Shown here piece after piece: positions 1 through 7,227 of a stretch of 12,920 nucleotides of DNA; the stretch's first letter is position 1; each line of letters opens with the position of its first letter. Source of the stretch: Thiomargarita sp. Its GTDB lineage: Bacteria; Pseudomonadota; Gammaproteobacteria; Beggiatoales; Beggiatoaceae. The notes beneath the pieces were generated by a model. That model was not told the DNA's origin and searched no databases. It saw nothing but the letters and a program-made list of their open reading frames with translations. Location of the stretch: assembly GCA_020721025.1 (NCBI GenBank), contig DYNO01000086.1:1-12920 (forward strand), given 5' to 3'. The position numbers and the translations under genes are program-made.

Positions 1-201
1 TTTCCAAAAAAGCAGGCAAGTATTTTGCGTCTTTTTTAATAGATACAGATGATTATGTTACAGAGTATCCCAATCGTCAAGAATCTGTTGGCAGAGAATT
101 TAACACTTGCAGACAGAATCTTCAGTTGTGACTGTGGTTTGATTATCGACCGGGATTTGAATGCTGCAATCAATTTATATTCCTATGAAAATAGGAACTG
201 A
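1..201 (+). pseudogene. tnpB: Internally deleted tnpB remnant (IS200/IS605 family)
   Basis: This is a fragment of a TnpB-type RNA-guided nuclease gene carried by IS200/IS605 elements. The frame beginning at base 3 reads SKKAGKYFASFLIDTD and runs to ESVG near base 92, which resembles the stretch just before the RuvC-I Asp of TnpB. The frame beginning at base 1 then takes over from about base 94: it reads ENLTLADRIFSCDCG and DRDLNAAINL, the second half of the zinc finger and the RuvC-III motif, and ends at TGA 199-201. RuvC-I, RuvC-II and the first zinc-finger CxxC are missing between the two parts, and the parts are in different frames, so no active nuclease can be made. The 5' part lies outside the window. 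TnpB identity is sure from the C-terminal motif; the deletion junction at about 90-96 is inferred from where the homology switches frame. Confidence 0.85.
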
Positions 202-351
202 ATAACTATCGTTGTTAAGTAGTTAGAGTCGCGACCCGTATCAGCGAGACTTTAAACGCACGTAAGAGCAGTGTCAGACTCAGTGTATCGAGCTTCTGTG
301 TTGATGACGTGAATAACGTTTGTTTTACTACAAATGATTTAAGATCACTAT
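202..351. other. Gene-free stretch; probable right end of the tnpB element
   Basis: No coding region is visible between the tnpB stop and the sortase start. In IS200/IS605 elements the sequence after tnpB carries the right-end hairpin, and the tnpB 3' end plus right end encodes the omega RNA guide scaffold. The stretch contains the 8-bp palindrome gtcgcgac near 230 and several short GC-containing blocks, which fits a structured right end, but the element boundary cannot be placed by eye. It must also contain the promoter of the sortase gene unless transcription enters from upstream. The assignment is inference from position. Confidence 0.35.
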
Positions 352-948
352 ATGAAATTACCCTTGATTGGAATCATATTCTCGTTCGTCATCGCATTGT
401 CGAGTATATGGCAATTTACCAACAATAGCCTGATATCACTACAAAATGTGATAACCCAAGGTTTATTGCATACCGCGTGGGTACGAACACAATCCGGTGG
501 TCATCAAGTTCAACCTTGGCCCTGGGCGGAAACTGTACCAATTGCCCGTCTTTCGATTCCTCGGTTGAATACGAAACATGTGGTTTTAGCCTATGCCGAC
601 CAAGAATTACCGCCAGTTGCCATCACCCATGCCGACAGCAGTATTCCGCCGGGAGAACTGGGTAATAGCATTCTTAACGTATCCCAAGAAGGTTATCGCA
701 GCTTTTTACGACGCTTGAAGCCGGGCGATATTTTACTTTTAGAATCAGTGCATAGCGGATTGTGGCGGTATCGAGTTTCTACAATTTATGTGGTTGAAAA
801 AACCAATACCGTATTGATAGAACCCAGTTTAAACCGACGTTTAACGCTGGTCAGTTGTTATCGTTGTGAACAGCAGCAAAATCGTTTTCGTTATGTCGTG
901 GTGGCGGAAGAGATGGAACGAGTATCTTCCAGCAATTCAACGCCATAG
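352..948 (+). CDS. Class GN sortase-like protein lacking the catalytic histidine
   Basis: This 198-residue protein resembles class GN sortases, the Gram-negative transpeptidases that cut a C-terminal sorting signal on an exported partner protein at the inner membrane. A single hydrophobic segment at residues 4-20 would anchor it with the catalytic domain outside. Family landmarks are PWPWAETVPIARL at about 55-67, PPGELGNSIL at 99-108, LKPGD, and TLVSCY at 165-170 with catalytic-type Cys169, followed by Arg180 in FRYVVVAE. The usual AGHRDTHF segment with the catalytic His is here NVSQEGYR, with Ser111 at the His position, so classical sortase activity is doubtful. Length is normal for the family and the frame is intact. 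An in-frame TAA at 340-342 makes ATG 352 the first possible start; the ribosome site is weak. Its 3' end overlaps the convergent DUF945 gene by 12 bp. The usual VWA-domain sortase target gene is not in the window. Confidence 0.82.
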   Translation: MKLPLIGIIFSFVIALSSIWQFTNNSLISLQNVITQGLLHTAWVRTQSGGHQVQPWPWAETVPIARLSIPRLNTKHVVLAYADQELPPVAITHADSSIPPGELGNSILNVSQEGYRSFLRRLKPGDILLLESVHSGLWRYRVSTIYVVEKTNTVLIEPSLNRRLTLVSCYRCEQQQNRFRYVVVAEEMERVSSSNSTP

Positions 949-2271
949 ATTTTTCAACATGATCTTCCTGCCATTGAGATCGAGCGTTCCATTTTGGAGT
1001 TGTGCTTGCAGATGGTAGGTCTGATCCTGTTGAGTTATCAAACCCTGCTTGAGCCAATTTGCCAACCAAGTTTGAGCCAATTGTGTCCCCTCCGTCGTTT
1101 GTAAACCGTCTGAAATATCCGGTTGAGCTATCGTGCTAAGAATTTGATTCAGCAAAGATTCTGGTAATTGTATCACCAACTTACCATGAAGTGAATCCAA
1201 CAATTTTATCGGATAAAGCCATGCCGTTGCATCTATTTTATCCACACCAAGCAATAGATTTCCGGTCAACTGCCCCTGAGGCGCGGCAAAATTCAACTGA
1301 GGAATTGCCAGTTCCGGTTGCTCATTCAATAAAGCCATTCCATGTTGCGTCAATTTACCCAACAATAAAATATTGCTGCGTGCCGAAGGTAAGTTACTCA
1401 TTGTATTCAGTATTTGGCGAATATGATTGACACTATCAACGTTGAGATGACGAATTTCTACCGTGATATCACCCGGTCCATAATTCTCCTGTTTCACCGC
1501 CAACTGTTGCAATTGAGATTTCAGATTCACCTGCAAACGTTTATCAATCAATTGATTATCTACGCTCATTTTGAGTTGTCGCAACACCACCGCCGGCAAA
1601 GTCTGACTGAGCAAACTCACCTCCTCCATCTGCCACTGACTCAATCCTAACCAAAGTCCACCAGAATGTGCTTGTAATTTTGTAGTGAAGATTGTATTAT
1701 TGACTTGCACTTTACCCTTATCGGTTTCCAATTGTAATTGGGGCAGGCGCAATTCCCCACTCATTCGCGCAAGATTCGCGGTAAATGTGGCTGAACCCTC
1801 AATTTGTTGTAAATGTAACTTGGCATGTCGATTCAGGTCATGAAAATTCAGTGGCAAGGTGCGCATCTGACTGTTGCCGGAACCATCGAATTGTAGAGAA
1901 GTTTTTATCAATAACGGTGTTTCAGTCAAACCCAACCAATGCACAAGGGGACTTTGTGGCGCGATGGAGGTATAAATGATTGTGGGAAAAATAGGCAAAA
2001 AACCATGTTCAATCTTATGCTCAAGGATCACCTGTTGCGGTTCTGCTGACATCACACCGCGCGCAATTTCAAACATTGATTGTGCCTGAGAAATTAACCA
2101 ACCCCGCTGATAAGTTGTATCGCTTAATACCAGATGGGCATCATGCGTCGGAACATGTTGATTCAATAAGAGAAATTGCTTCTCCGCCTCAACTCCCGTC
2201 CAATAAGGGATAAATACTACAAAACCGAACAGCAAAGAACCTATTGTAAAAAAGAATAATTTTCGTTTCAT
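937..2271 (-). CDS. DUF945 (YdgA-like) membrane-anchored protein
   Basis: The product is about 444 residues and matches the general pattern of DUF945 proteins such as E. coli YdgA: MKRK followed by a hydrophobic segment (about residues 5-22), then a long periplasmic region rich in beta strands and Gln/Leu. Typical early signatures are the YWTGVEAEKQF segment just after the membrane span and YQRGWLISQAQS a little later. The family's biochemical role is not established. I chose the start at 2271 because the signal-like MKRKLFFF begins there and a GGAATGAG-like ribosome site lies just upstream; the frame stays open to 2346, but that adds 25 residues ahead of the membrane segment. It is divergent from the HAD-UbiA gene, leaving about 160 bp for promoters, and convergent with the sortase-like gene, which it overlaps by 12 bp. 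DUF945 membership was recognised by pattern, not by search. Confidence 0.75.
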   Translation of the reverse strand: MKRKLFFFTIGSLLFGFVVFIPYWTGVEAEKQFLLLNQHVPTHDAHLVLSDTTYQRGWLISQAQSMFEIARGVMSAEPQQVILEHKIEHGFLPIFPTIIYTSIAPQSPLVHWLGLTETPLLIKTSLQFDGSGNSQMRTLPLNFHDLNRHAKLHLQQIEGSATFTANLARMSGELRLPQLQLETDKGKVQVNNTIFTTKLQAHSGGLWLGLSQWQMEEVSLLSQTLPAVVLRQLKMSVDNQLIDKRLQVNLKSQLQQLAVKQENYGPGDITVEIRHLNVDSVNHIRQILNTMSNLPSARSNILLLGKLTQHGMALLNEQPELAIPQLNFAAPQGQLTGNLLLGVDKIDATAWLYPIKLLDSLHGKLVIQLPESLLNQILSTIAQPDISDGLQTTEGTQLAQTWLANWLKQGLITQQDQTYHLQAQLQNGTLDLNGRKIMLKNLWR

Positions 2272-2387
2272 TGACTCATTCCACGCTGGCACAAACACAA
2301 ACAATCGAATTCTGCTAAACTCTAGCCATTTTACTGCGTCACTCACGTTTCAGCAATGATATTTTTGCAATGCAACAATGATCGCGA

Positions 2388-2393
2388 CACAAT
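2388..2393 (+). promoter_or_regulatory. Weak candidate promoter (-10) for the HAD-UbiA gene
   Basis: TTGCAA at 2365-2370 and CACAAT at 2388-2393 are separated by 17 bp. Each matches four of six bases of the sigma-70 hexamers, and the site lies about 40 bp ahead of the TTG start. In AT-rich DNA such a match can be chance. Confidence 0.25.
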
Positions 2394-2424
2394 CACCTGA
2401 TTTCACCCGATCATCTGCCCCACT

Positions 2425-2427
2425 GGA
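2425..2427 (+). promoter_or_regulatory. Ribosome site favouring the TTG start at 2433
   Basis: GGA within TGGAAAA lies five bases before TTG 2433. It would be 17 bases from the alternative ATG at 2445, which is too far, so it favours the TTG start. The match is short. Confidence 0.4.
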
Positions 2428-2432
2428 AAACC

Positions 2433-3902
2433 TTGCAATACGCCATGCACGTTACTTCACCTCGCCCCTTATGTGTAGATTTAGACGGCACCTTGATTGC
2501 CACTGATACGTTATGGGAAAGTATTTTTTTACTCCTACGTCGCAATCCATTGTATTTATTCATGTTACCATGGTGGTTGCTGAAGGGTAAAGCCTATTTT
2601 AAACAACAGATTGCCCAAAGAACAGCACTCGCGGTTGAAACATTACCATATCGAGAGGCGGTGCTACTTTTCCTACATCAACAACGCGAAGCTGGACGCA
2701 CCCTCATCTTAATCACGGCAGCTCATGAAAAAATTGCCCATGCTGTTGCTAATCATCTGAAATTATTTAAAGAAGTGATCGGCAGTTCTGCGACCTTGAA
2801 TTTGAAAGGTGAGAAAAAAGTCGCGTGGTTAGATCAACATTTTGGGGCGGGAAATTATGATTACATGGGGGATTCGGTCAGTGATTTACCCGTTTTTCGC
2901 GCCGCGCACACCAGTTACTTGGTCGCTCCCAGCCGTTATTTGCAACAACAATTTTCATGTCCGGCGGAACAAATTTTTCCCGCCCCCCGGCGTTCTTGGA
3001 AAATTGTATTGAAAGTGTTGCGTCCGCATCAATGGGCAAAAAACGTGTTAGTTTTCACTCCGTTAATTTTATCGCAACAATTTTTAGAAGTATCCAAAAT
3101 ATTTGACGTGACACTTGCATTTTTCTGTTTTAGTCTTGTCGCATCATCAGGTTATGTGATTAATGACCTGCTTGATCTTGCCGCGGATCGAGTGCACACC
3201 ACCAAGAAAAATCGTCCGTTTGCCTCCGGTAGCGTTCCAATCAGTTACGGACTGCCAATATTTCTCGGATTGATTGGATTTAGTGCTGCTATTTCATTGA
3301 TTTTTATCAATACTGCGTTTACGACGATGTTACTGTTTTATCTCATTATCACACTCAGCTACTCATTCTATCTCAAACGCAAAATGATTGTCGATATCTT
3401 GGTATTAGCAGGGCTTTATACCCATCGAATTATTGCGGGCGGAGTCGCGATTTCCACGATTCCGTCGGGGTGGTTACTGGCTTTTTCCATGTTCTTTTTT
3501 ATCAGTTTAGCATTTTTGAAACGCTACATTGAATTGTTAGAACTCAATGATTTACATCAACTTTATGGCAATGAACATCGAACCGTCAAAAATCGCAATT
3601 ACTGGGTGGATGACCTTGAAATGATTGCCAGTATGGGACCCACCAGCGGTTATTTAGCCGTCCTAGTCTATGCACTGTATATTAACACGATGACAATCAA
3701 AGGTTTATATGCCGCACCGCATGTTTTATGGCTGATCTGCCCCATCCTGCTTTATTGGCTCACGCGAATCTGGTTTTTAGCCAAACGCCGCCTCATGGTC
3801 GATGATCCCGTGCAATTTGCAATTGATGATCGGGTCAGTTGGATCGCCCTCGTCAGCATCGCATTGTTATTCATCATTGCGAGTTTTATCAGATTCGCCT
3901 AA
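2433..3902 (+). CDS. HAD hydrolase-UbiA prenyltransferase fusion protein
   Basis: This 489-residue protein joins two enzymes. Residues about 10-185 form a HAD phosphatase-like domain: motif I VDLDGTL with Asp16 and Asp18, motif II Thr95 in LILITAA, and motif IV MGDSVSD with Asp147 and Asp151. Residues about 195-489 form a polytopic UbiA-type prenyltransferase: RPHQWAKN at 197-204, the first Asp-rich motif NDLLDLAADR at 244-253 followed by KKNRP, and a second motif with YLK and Asp321 at 310-332. The motif spelling resembles the phosphoribosyl-transferring, decaprenyl-phosphate branch of UbiA more than ubiquinone UbiA. This architecture is known in proteobacteria and the length is normal; its substrates are not established. 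It may transfer a polyprenyl group and remove a phosphate from the product (inference). The frame starts at TTG 2433 with GGA at 2425-2427; ATG 2445 (M5) is an alternative without a clear ribosome site. uvrA follows after 59 bp on the same strand. Confidence 0.88.
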   Translation: MQYAMHVTSPRPLCVDLDGTLIATDTLWESIFLLLRRNPLYLFMLPWWLLKGKAYFKQQIAQRTALAVETLPYREAVLLFLHQQREAGRTLILITAAHEKIAHAVANHLKLFKEVIGSSATLNLKGEKKVAWLDQHFGAGNYDYMGDSVSDLPVFRAAHTSYLVAPSRYLQQQFSCPAEQIFPAPRRSWKIVLKVLRPHQWAKNVLVFTPLILSQQFLEVSKIFDVTLAFFCFSLVASSGYVINDLLDLAADRVHTTKKNRPFASGSVPISYGLPIFLGLIGFSAAISLIFINTAFTTMLLFYLIITLSYSFYLKRKMIVDILVLAGLYTHRIIAGGVAISTIPSGWLLAFSMFFFISLAFLKRYIELLELNDLHQLYGNEHRTVKNRNYWVDDLEMIASMGPTSGYLAVLVYALYINTMTIKGLYAAPHVLWLICPILLYWLTRIWFLAKRRLMVDDPVQFAIDDRVSWIALVSIALLFIIASFIRFA

Positions 3903-3961
3903 AAACTTGAAAAATATCGAAATCATGCCCCATTTCTATTCTAAGTACGACTTAAATTCTC

Positions 3962-6796
3962 ATGGATAAAATCCTGCTTCGTGGTGTGCGCACCCACAAT
4001 CTGAAAAATATTGATGTTGACCTGCCGCGCGATAAATTAATTGTTATCACAGGCTTATCTGGATCAGGCAAATCTTCCCTCGCGTTTGATACCATTTATG
4101 CCGAAGGGCAACGGCGTTATGTTGAATCGCTGTCAGCGTATGCCCGTCAATTTTTGTCAGTCATGGAAAAGCCAGATGTCGATCACATTGAAGGATTATC
4201 TCCTGCGATCTCAATTGAGCAAAAATCCACCTCCCACAATCCCCGCTCGACCGTAGGGACAGTGACGGAAATTTACGACTATTTACGCCTACTTTTCGCC
4301 AGAGTGGGTGATCCCCGTTGTCCGGAGCATGGCATCACTTTGCAAGCCCAAACTGTGAGCCAAATGGTTGATCAAGTTCTCAATTTTCCCGAAGGCACTC
4401 GCCTTATGCTGTTGGCACCGGTGCTGAAAGAACGTAAGGGGGAACACATTCAACTCTTGCAAGGATTAAAAGTCCAAGGGTTTATTCGCGCCCAAATCGA
4501 CGGCGAAGTGTTGGAATTAGACCAATTGCCCTTGTTGGATTTACATAAGAAACATACCATAGAAGTGGTCGTAGATCGCTTTAAAGTACGCAGTGATCTG
4601 AAACAACGATTAGCGGAATCTTTTGAAACAACCCTCAGATTGGGCGAAGGGATTGCCAAAGTGCAATTAATGGACGAAATGGATCGCGAGCCACTGATCT
4701 TTTCAGAAAAATTTGCTTGCCCTATCTGCAATTACAGCTTGAGCGAATTAGAACCGCGTTTATTTTCATTCAATAATCCGGTCGGTGCCTGCCCCAGTTG
4801 TGACGGTTTGGGCGTGAAACAGTTTTTTGATCCGGCAAAAATCGTGCAAGAGCCGACGGCAAGCCTAGCAGACGGGGCGATCCGGGGATGGGATGAGCGC
4901 AGTTTATATTATTTTCAACTGTTGGAAGCCCTCGCCAGTCATTATCAGTTTGATATCGACACTCCGTTTTATCTCCTGCCTGACAACGTGCGCCAGATGA
5001 TTTTGTATGGCAGCGGCAAGGAAGAAATTCAATTTGTGAGCTACAGCGAAACGGGGACGCAATATTCGCGCAAAAAACCGTTTGAGGGCGTGATTCCCAA
5101 CATGGAGCGACGCTACCGAGAAACCGATTCAAATACGGTACGTGAAGAGTTGGCAAAATATCTGAGTTATCATCTCTGTACTGAATGTCAAGGGTCACGT
5201 TTGTGTCGAGAAGCCCGTCATGTTTACGTCGCAGAACACACGTTGTCTCAATTAACCGCACTTCCGATCACTCAAAGTTTGGTTTTTTTCCAAAATTTGC
5301 AACTGGCAGGCACTAAGGGCGAAATCGCCACCAAAATCGTCAATGAAGTGCGGCAACGTCTGCAATTTCTTGCGAATGTTGGTTTGGAATATTTAACTTT
5401 AGATCGCAGTGCAGAAACCCTGTCCGGTGGAGAAGCACAACGAATTCGCCTTGCCAGTCAAATCGGTGCAGGTTTGGTGGGCGTGATGTATATTTTGGAT
5501 GAACCGTCGATTGGGCTGCATCAGCGGGATAATCAACGCCTACTCGATACTTTGATCCATTTACGCAATTTGGGCAACACTGTGATTGTGGTTGAGCATG
5601 ATGAAGAAGCAATTCTCGCGGCGGATCATGTGCTTGATATCGGTGTGGGCGCGGGCGTGCATGGTGGGCGAATTGTTGCGCAGGGCACTCCGCGAGATGT
5701 GATGAATACCGAAGAATCGTTGACTGGGCAATATTTGGCGGGAAAAAGACAAATTTCGATCCCTCAGCAACGTCATGCGGTGAATACAGAGAAAATGTTA
5801 ATTTTGCGTGGTGCAACGGGACACAATTTAAAATCGGTCGATTTAGAAATTCCACTGGGACTTTTTACTTGTGTAACAGGTGTTTCCGGTTCTGGAAAGT
5901 CAACTTTGATCAATGACACCTTGTATCCTCTCGCGGCGAATACTTTAAATCGTGCGAATTTGACTCCTGCGCCGCATTTGAGTATTGAAGGCTTTGAATT
6001 TCTTGATAAAGTAGTTGATATCGATCAAAGTCCCATCGGACGCACGCCTCGCTCCAATCCAGCAACTTACACGGGAATTTTTACGCCGATTCGGGATTTA
6101 TTTGCGGCAACGCCGGAGGCACGGGCGCGGGGGTATAAAACAGGGCGTTTTAGTTTCAACGTGAAAGGTGGGCGGTGTGAATCCTGTCAAGGTGATGGGG
6201 TTATCAAGGTTGAAATGCACTTTTTGCCTGATATTTACGTGGCTTGCGATGTGTGTCGTGGGCAACGCTATAACCGTGAAACGCTGGATGTTTTGTACAA
6301 GGGCAAGAATATTTTTGAAGTTTTAAACATGACGGTGGAAGATGCCCATGCTTTTTTCGAGTCTGTTCCCACGGTGCATCACAAGTTGCAAACCTTGATG
6401 GATGTGGGTTTATCTTATATTCGCTTGGGGCAAAATGCCGTCACTTTATCGGGGGGAGAAGCGCAACGGGTGAAATTGGCAAAAGAATTATCCAAGCGGG
6501 ATACAGGTAATACGTTGTATTTGTTGGATGAACCGACCACTGGTTTACATTTTCATGACATTGCTCAGTTATTAGAAGTATTGCATCGCTTGCGGGATCA
6601 TGGCAATACGGTGGTGGTGATCGAGCATAATTTGGATGTGATTAAAACCGCAGATTGGGTTATTGATTTGGGTCCCGAAGGTGGCAATGGCGGTGGGCAA
6701 ATTATCGCGACCGGAACTCCAGAACAATTGACTGGACACTCCGTTTCGTACACTGGCAAGTTTTTAAATAAATCATTAAAATTGGCAACACATTAG
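3962..6796 (+). CDS. uvrA: UvrA, excinuclease ABC subunit A
   Basis: UvrA is the damage-recognition ATPase of nucleotide excision repair; as a dimer with UvrB it finds distorted DNA and loads UvrB for UvrC incision. The 944-residue product has the family's usual length and full motif set. The two ABC modules have Walker A at 31-38 (GLSGSGKS) and 640-647 (GVSGSGKS), signatures LSGGEAQR at 487-494 and 829-836, and Walker B segments ILDEPSIGLH and LLDEPTTGLH. Two zinc sites are intact: Cys253/256/277/280 and Cys739/742/762/765. The UvrB-binding and DNA-damage insertion regions appear uninterrupted. An in-frame TAA at 3953-3955 fixes ATG 3962 as the first start; no strong ribosome site precedes it. 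No LexA-type CTGT-N8-ACAG box was seen in the 59-bp upstream gap, so SOS control from an adjacent site is not supported, although the LexA box of this organism is unknown. Transcription may read through from the HAD-UbiA gene. Confidence 0.98.
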   Translation: MDKILLRGVRTHNLKNIDVDLPRDKLIVITGLSGSGKSSLAFDTIYAEGQRRYVESLSAYARQFLSVMEKPDVDHIEGLSPAISIEQKSTSHNPRSTVGTVTEIYDYLRLLFARVGDPRCPEHGITLQAQTVSQMVDQVLNFPEGTRLMLLAPVLKERKGEHIQLLQGLKVQGFIRAQIDGEVLELDQLPLLDLHKKHTIEVVVDRFKVRSDLKQRLAESFETTLRLGEGIAKVQLMDEMDREPLIFSEKFACPICNYSLSELEPRLFSFNNPVGACPSCDGLGVKQFFDPAKIVQEPTASLADGAIRGWDERSLYYFQLLEALASHYQFDIDTPFYLLPDNVRQMILYGSGKEEIQFVSYSETGTQYSRKKPFEGVIPNMERRYRETDSNTVREELAKYLSYHLCTECQGSRLCREARHVYVAEHTLSQLTALPITQSLVFFQNLQLAGTKGEIATKIVNEVRQRLQFLANVGLEYLTLDRSAETLSGGEAQRIRLASQIGAGLVGVMYILDEPSIGLHQRDNQRLLDTLIHLRNLGNTVIVVEHDEEAILAADHVLDIGVGAGVHGGRIVAQGTPRDVMNTEESLTGQYLAGKRQISIPQQRHAVNTEKMLILRGATGHNLKSVDLEIPLGLFTCVTGVSGSGKSTLINDTLYPLAANTLNRANLTPAPHLSIEGFEFLDKVVDIDQSPIGRTPRSNPATYTGIFTPIRDLFAATPEARARGYKTGRFSFNVKGGRCESCQGDGVIKVEMHFLPDIYVACDVCRGQRYNRETLDVLYKGKNIFEVLNMTVEDAHAFFESVPTVHHKLQTLMDVGLSYIRLGQNAVTLSGGEAQRVKLAKELSKRDTGNTLYLLDEPTTGLHFHDIAQLLEVLHRLRDHGNTVVVIEHNLDVIKTADWVIDLGPEGGNGGGQIIATGTPEQLTGHSVSYTGKFLNKSLKLATH

Positions 6797-6810
6797 AATT
6801 GATATGGTTT

Positions 6811-6835
6811 CTCTCGATCCGGGAGTTCACATTTT
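6811..6835 (+). terminator. Weak possible terminator after uvrA
   Basis: CTCTCG (6811-6816) can pair with CGGGAG (6820-6825), with one G-T pair and a three-base loop. TTCAC then ATTTTT follow. The T run is not directly next to the stem, so intrinsic termination would be inefficient at best. Confidence 0.3.
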
Positions 6836-6854
6836 TGCAACATTCTATTATAGT

Positions 6855-6970
6855 TAGGAGTTACGCAGTTCAAATCTAATTTTCAATTTATTCAAAAAGT
6901 TAGTATTTTGATCGATTTGTTGATATTTTAATAAAATCAATTGAGTAACGATTCAACTGCGTAACTCCTA
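6855..6970. mobile_element. MITE-like element with perfect 16-bp terminal inverted repeats
   Basis: TAGGAGTTACGCAGTT at 6855-6870 is the exact reverse complement of AACTGCGTAACTCCTA at 6955-6970. The pair encloses 84 bp of very AT-rich DNA with no coding capacity. The outer TA on each side could be a target duplication of the TA type made by IS630/Tc1-mariner-like transposases, which would make the element itself 6857-6968. A near-palindrome around 6920-6940 adds an internal hairpin. Short non-coding DNA with perfect terminal repeats is the hallmark of a non-autonomous element (MITE). No transposase with these ends is in the window, so the parent family is unknown. A protein-binding or RNA-structure role for the repeats is the alternative. 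Confidence 0.65.
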
Positions 6971-7081
6971 CAGATATTGTGCTTCATTGGGTTGGAGTTC
7001 AATTTTATGTGCCAATAACATCGCTTAACTTCCTCAGTTGCGTCACATTTCAGTCGTGGTGAGGATTCTAATATGACATGC

Positions 7082-7110
7082 TTTACCTGTCAATACTTTT
7101 TTGGTATAAA
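7082..7110 (+). promoter_or_regulatory. Candidate sigma-70 promoter of the giant gene
   Basis: TTTACC (7082-7087) and TATAAA (7105-7110) are 17 bp apart, and TGG just before the -10 makes an extended -10 box. Transcription would start near 7117 and leave a leader of about 110 bases. A second possible -35, TTGACC at 7183-7188, would put the start on top of the ribosome site and is less likely. Confidence 0.45.
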
Positions 7111-7216
7111 CTTCGGTTTTAAAGATGTCAAACCGGTTCTATACTCATTACTCGCTGATAATTCAAAATACTTTGATGAGGATTGACCTGCTCATGCCGC
7201 AAGTTAATTTTCTAAT

Positions 7217-7220
7217 GGAG
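7217..7220 (+). promoter_or_regulatory. Shine-Dalgarno site of the giant gene
   Basis: GGAG ends seven bases before ATG 7228, which is good spacing. An in-frame TAA at 7222-7224 excludes any start further upstream in this frame, so the start codon is well fixed. Confidence 0.75.
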
Positions 7221-7227
7221 TTAATTT

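Larger units (their letters stand above)
6797..7227. other. 431-bp intergenic region between uvrA and the giant gene
   Basis: This AT-rich stretch carries no convincing gene. It holds a weak hairpin after uvrA, a 116-bp inverted-repeat element (6855-6970), a candidate promoter (7082-7110) and the ribosome site of the giant gene (7217-7220). A small open frame starting at 7125 runs on into the giant gene in another frame and is judged a shadow. I see nothing else in 6971-7081 or in the leader 7117-7216. Confidence 0.7.

Noticed and set aside
2272..2346. Longer start of the DUF945 protein at 2346
   Set aside because: It would place 25 extra residues before an ordinary membrane-anchor N terminus, whereas the start at 2271 has its own ribosome-like site.
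3903..3961. SOS (LexA) box for uvrA
   Set aside because: No CTGT-N8-ACAG or similar palindrome is visible in the gap before uvrA.
4770..5855. Long open frames on the minus strand within uvrA
   Set aside because: They lie antisense to a fully conserved uvrA, have no domain-like sequence and no ribosome sites; they are codon-bias shadows.
6855..6970. The inverted repeat as a rho-independent terminator of uvrA
   Set aside because: The arms are separated by 84 bp and no T run follows the right arm, so a transposon-like origin fits better.
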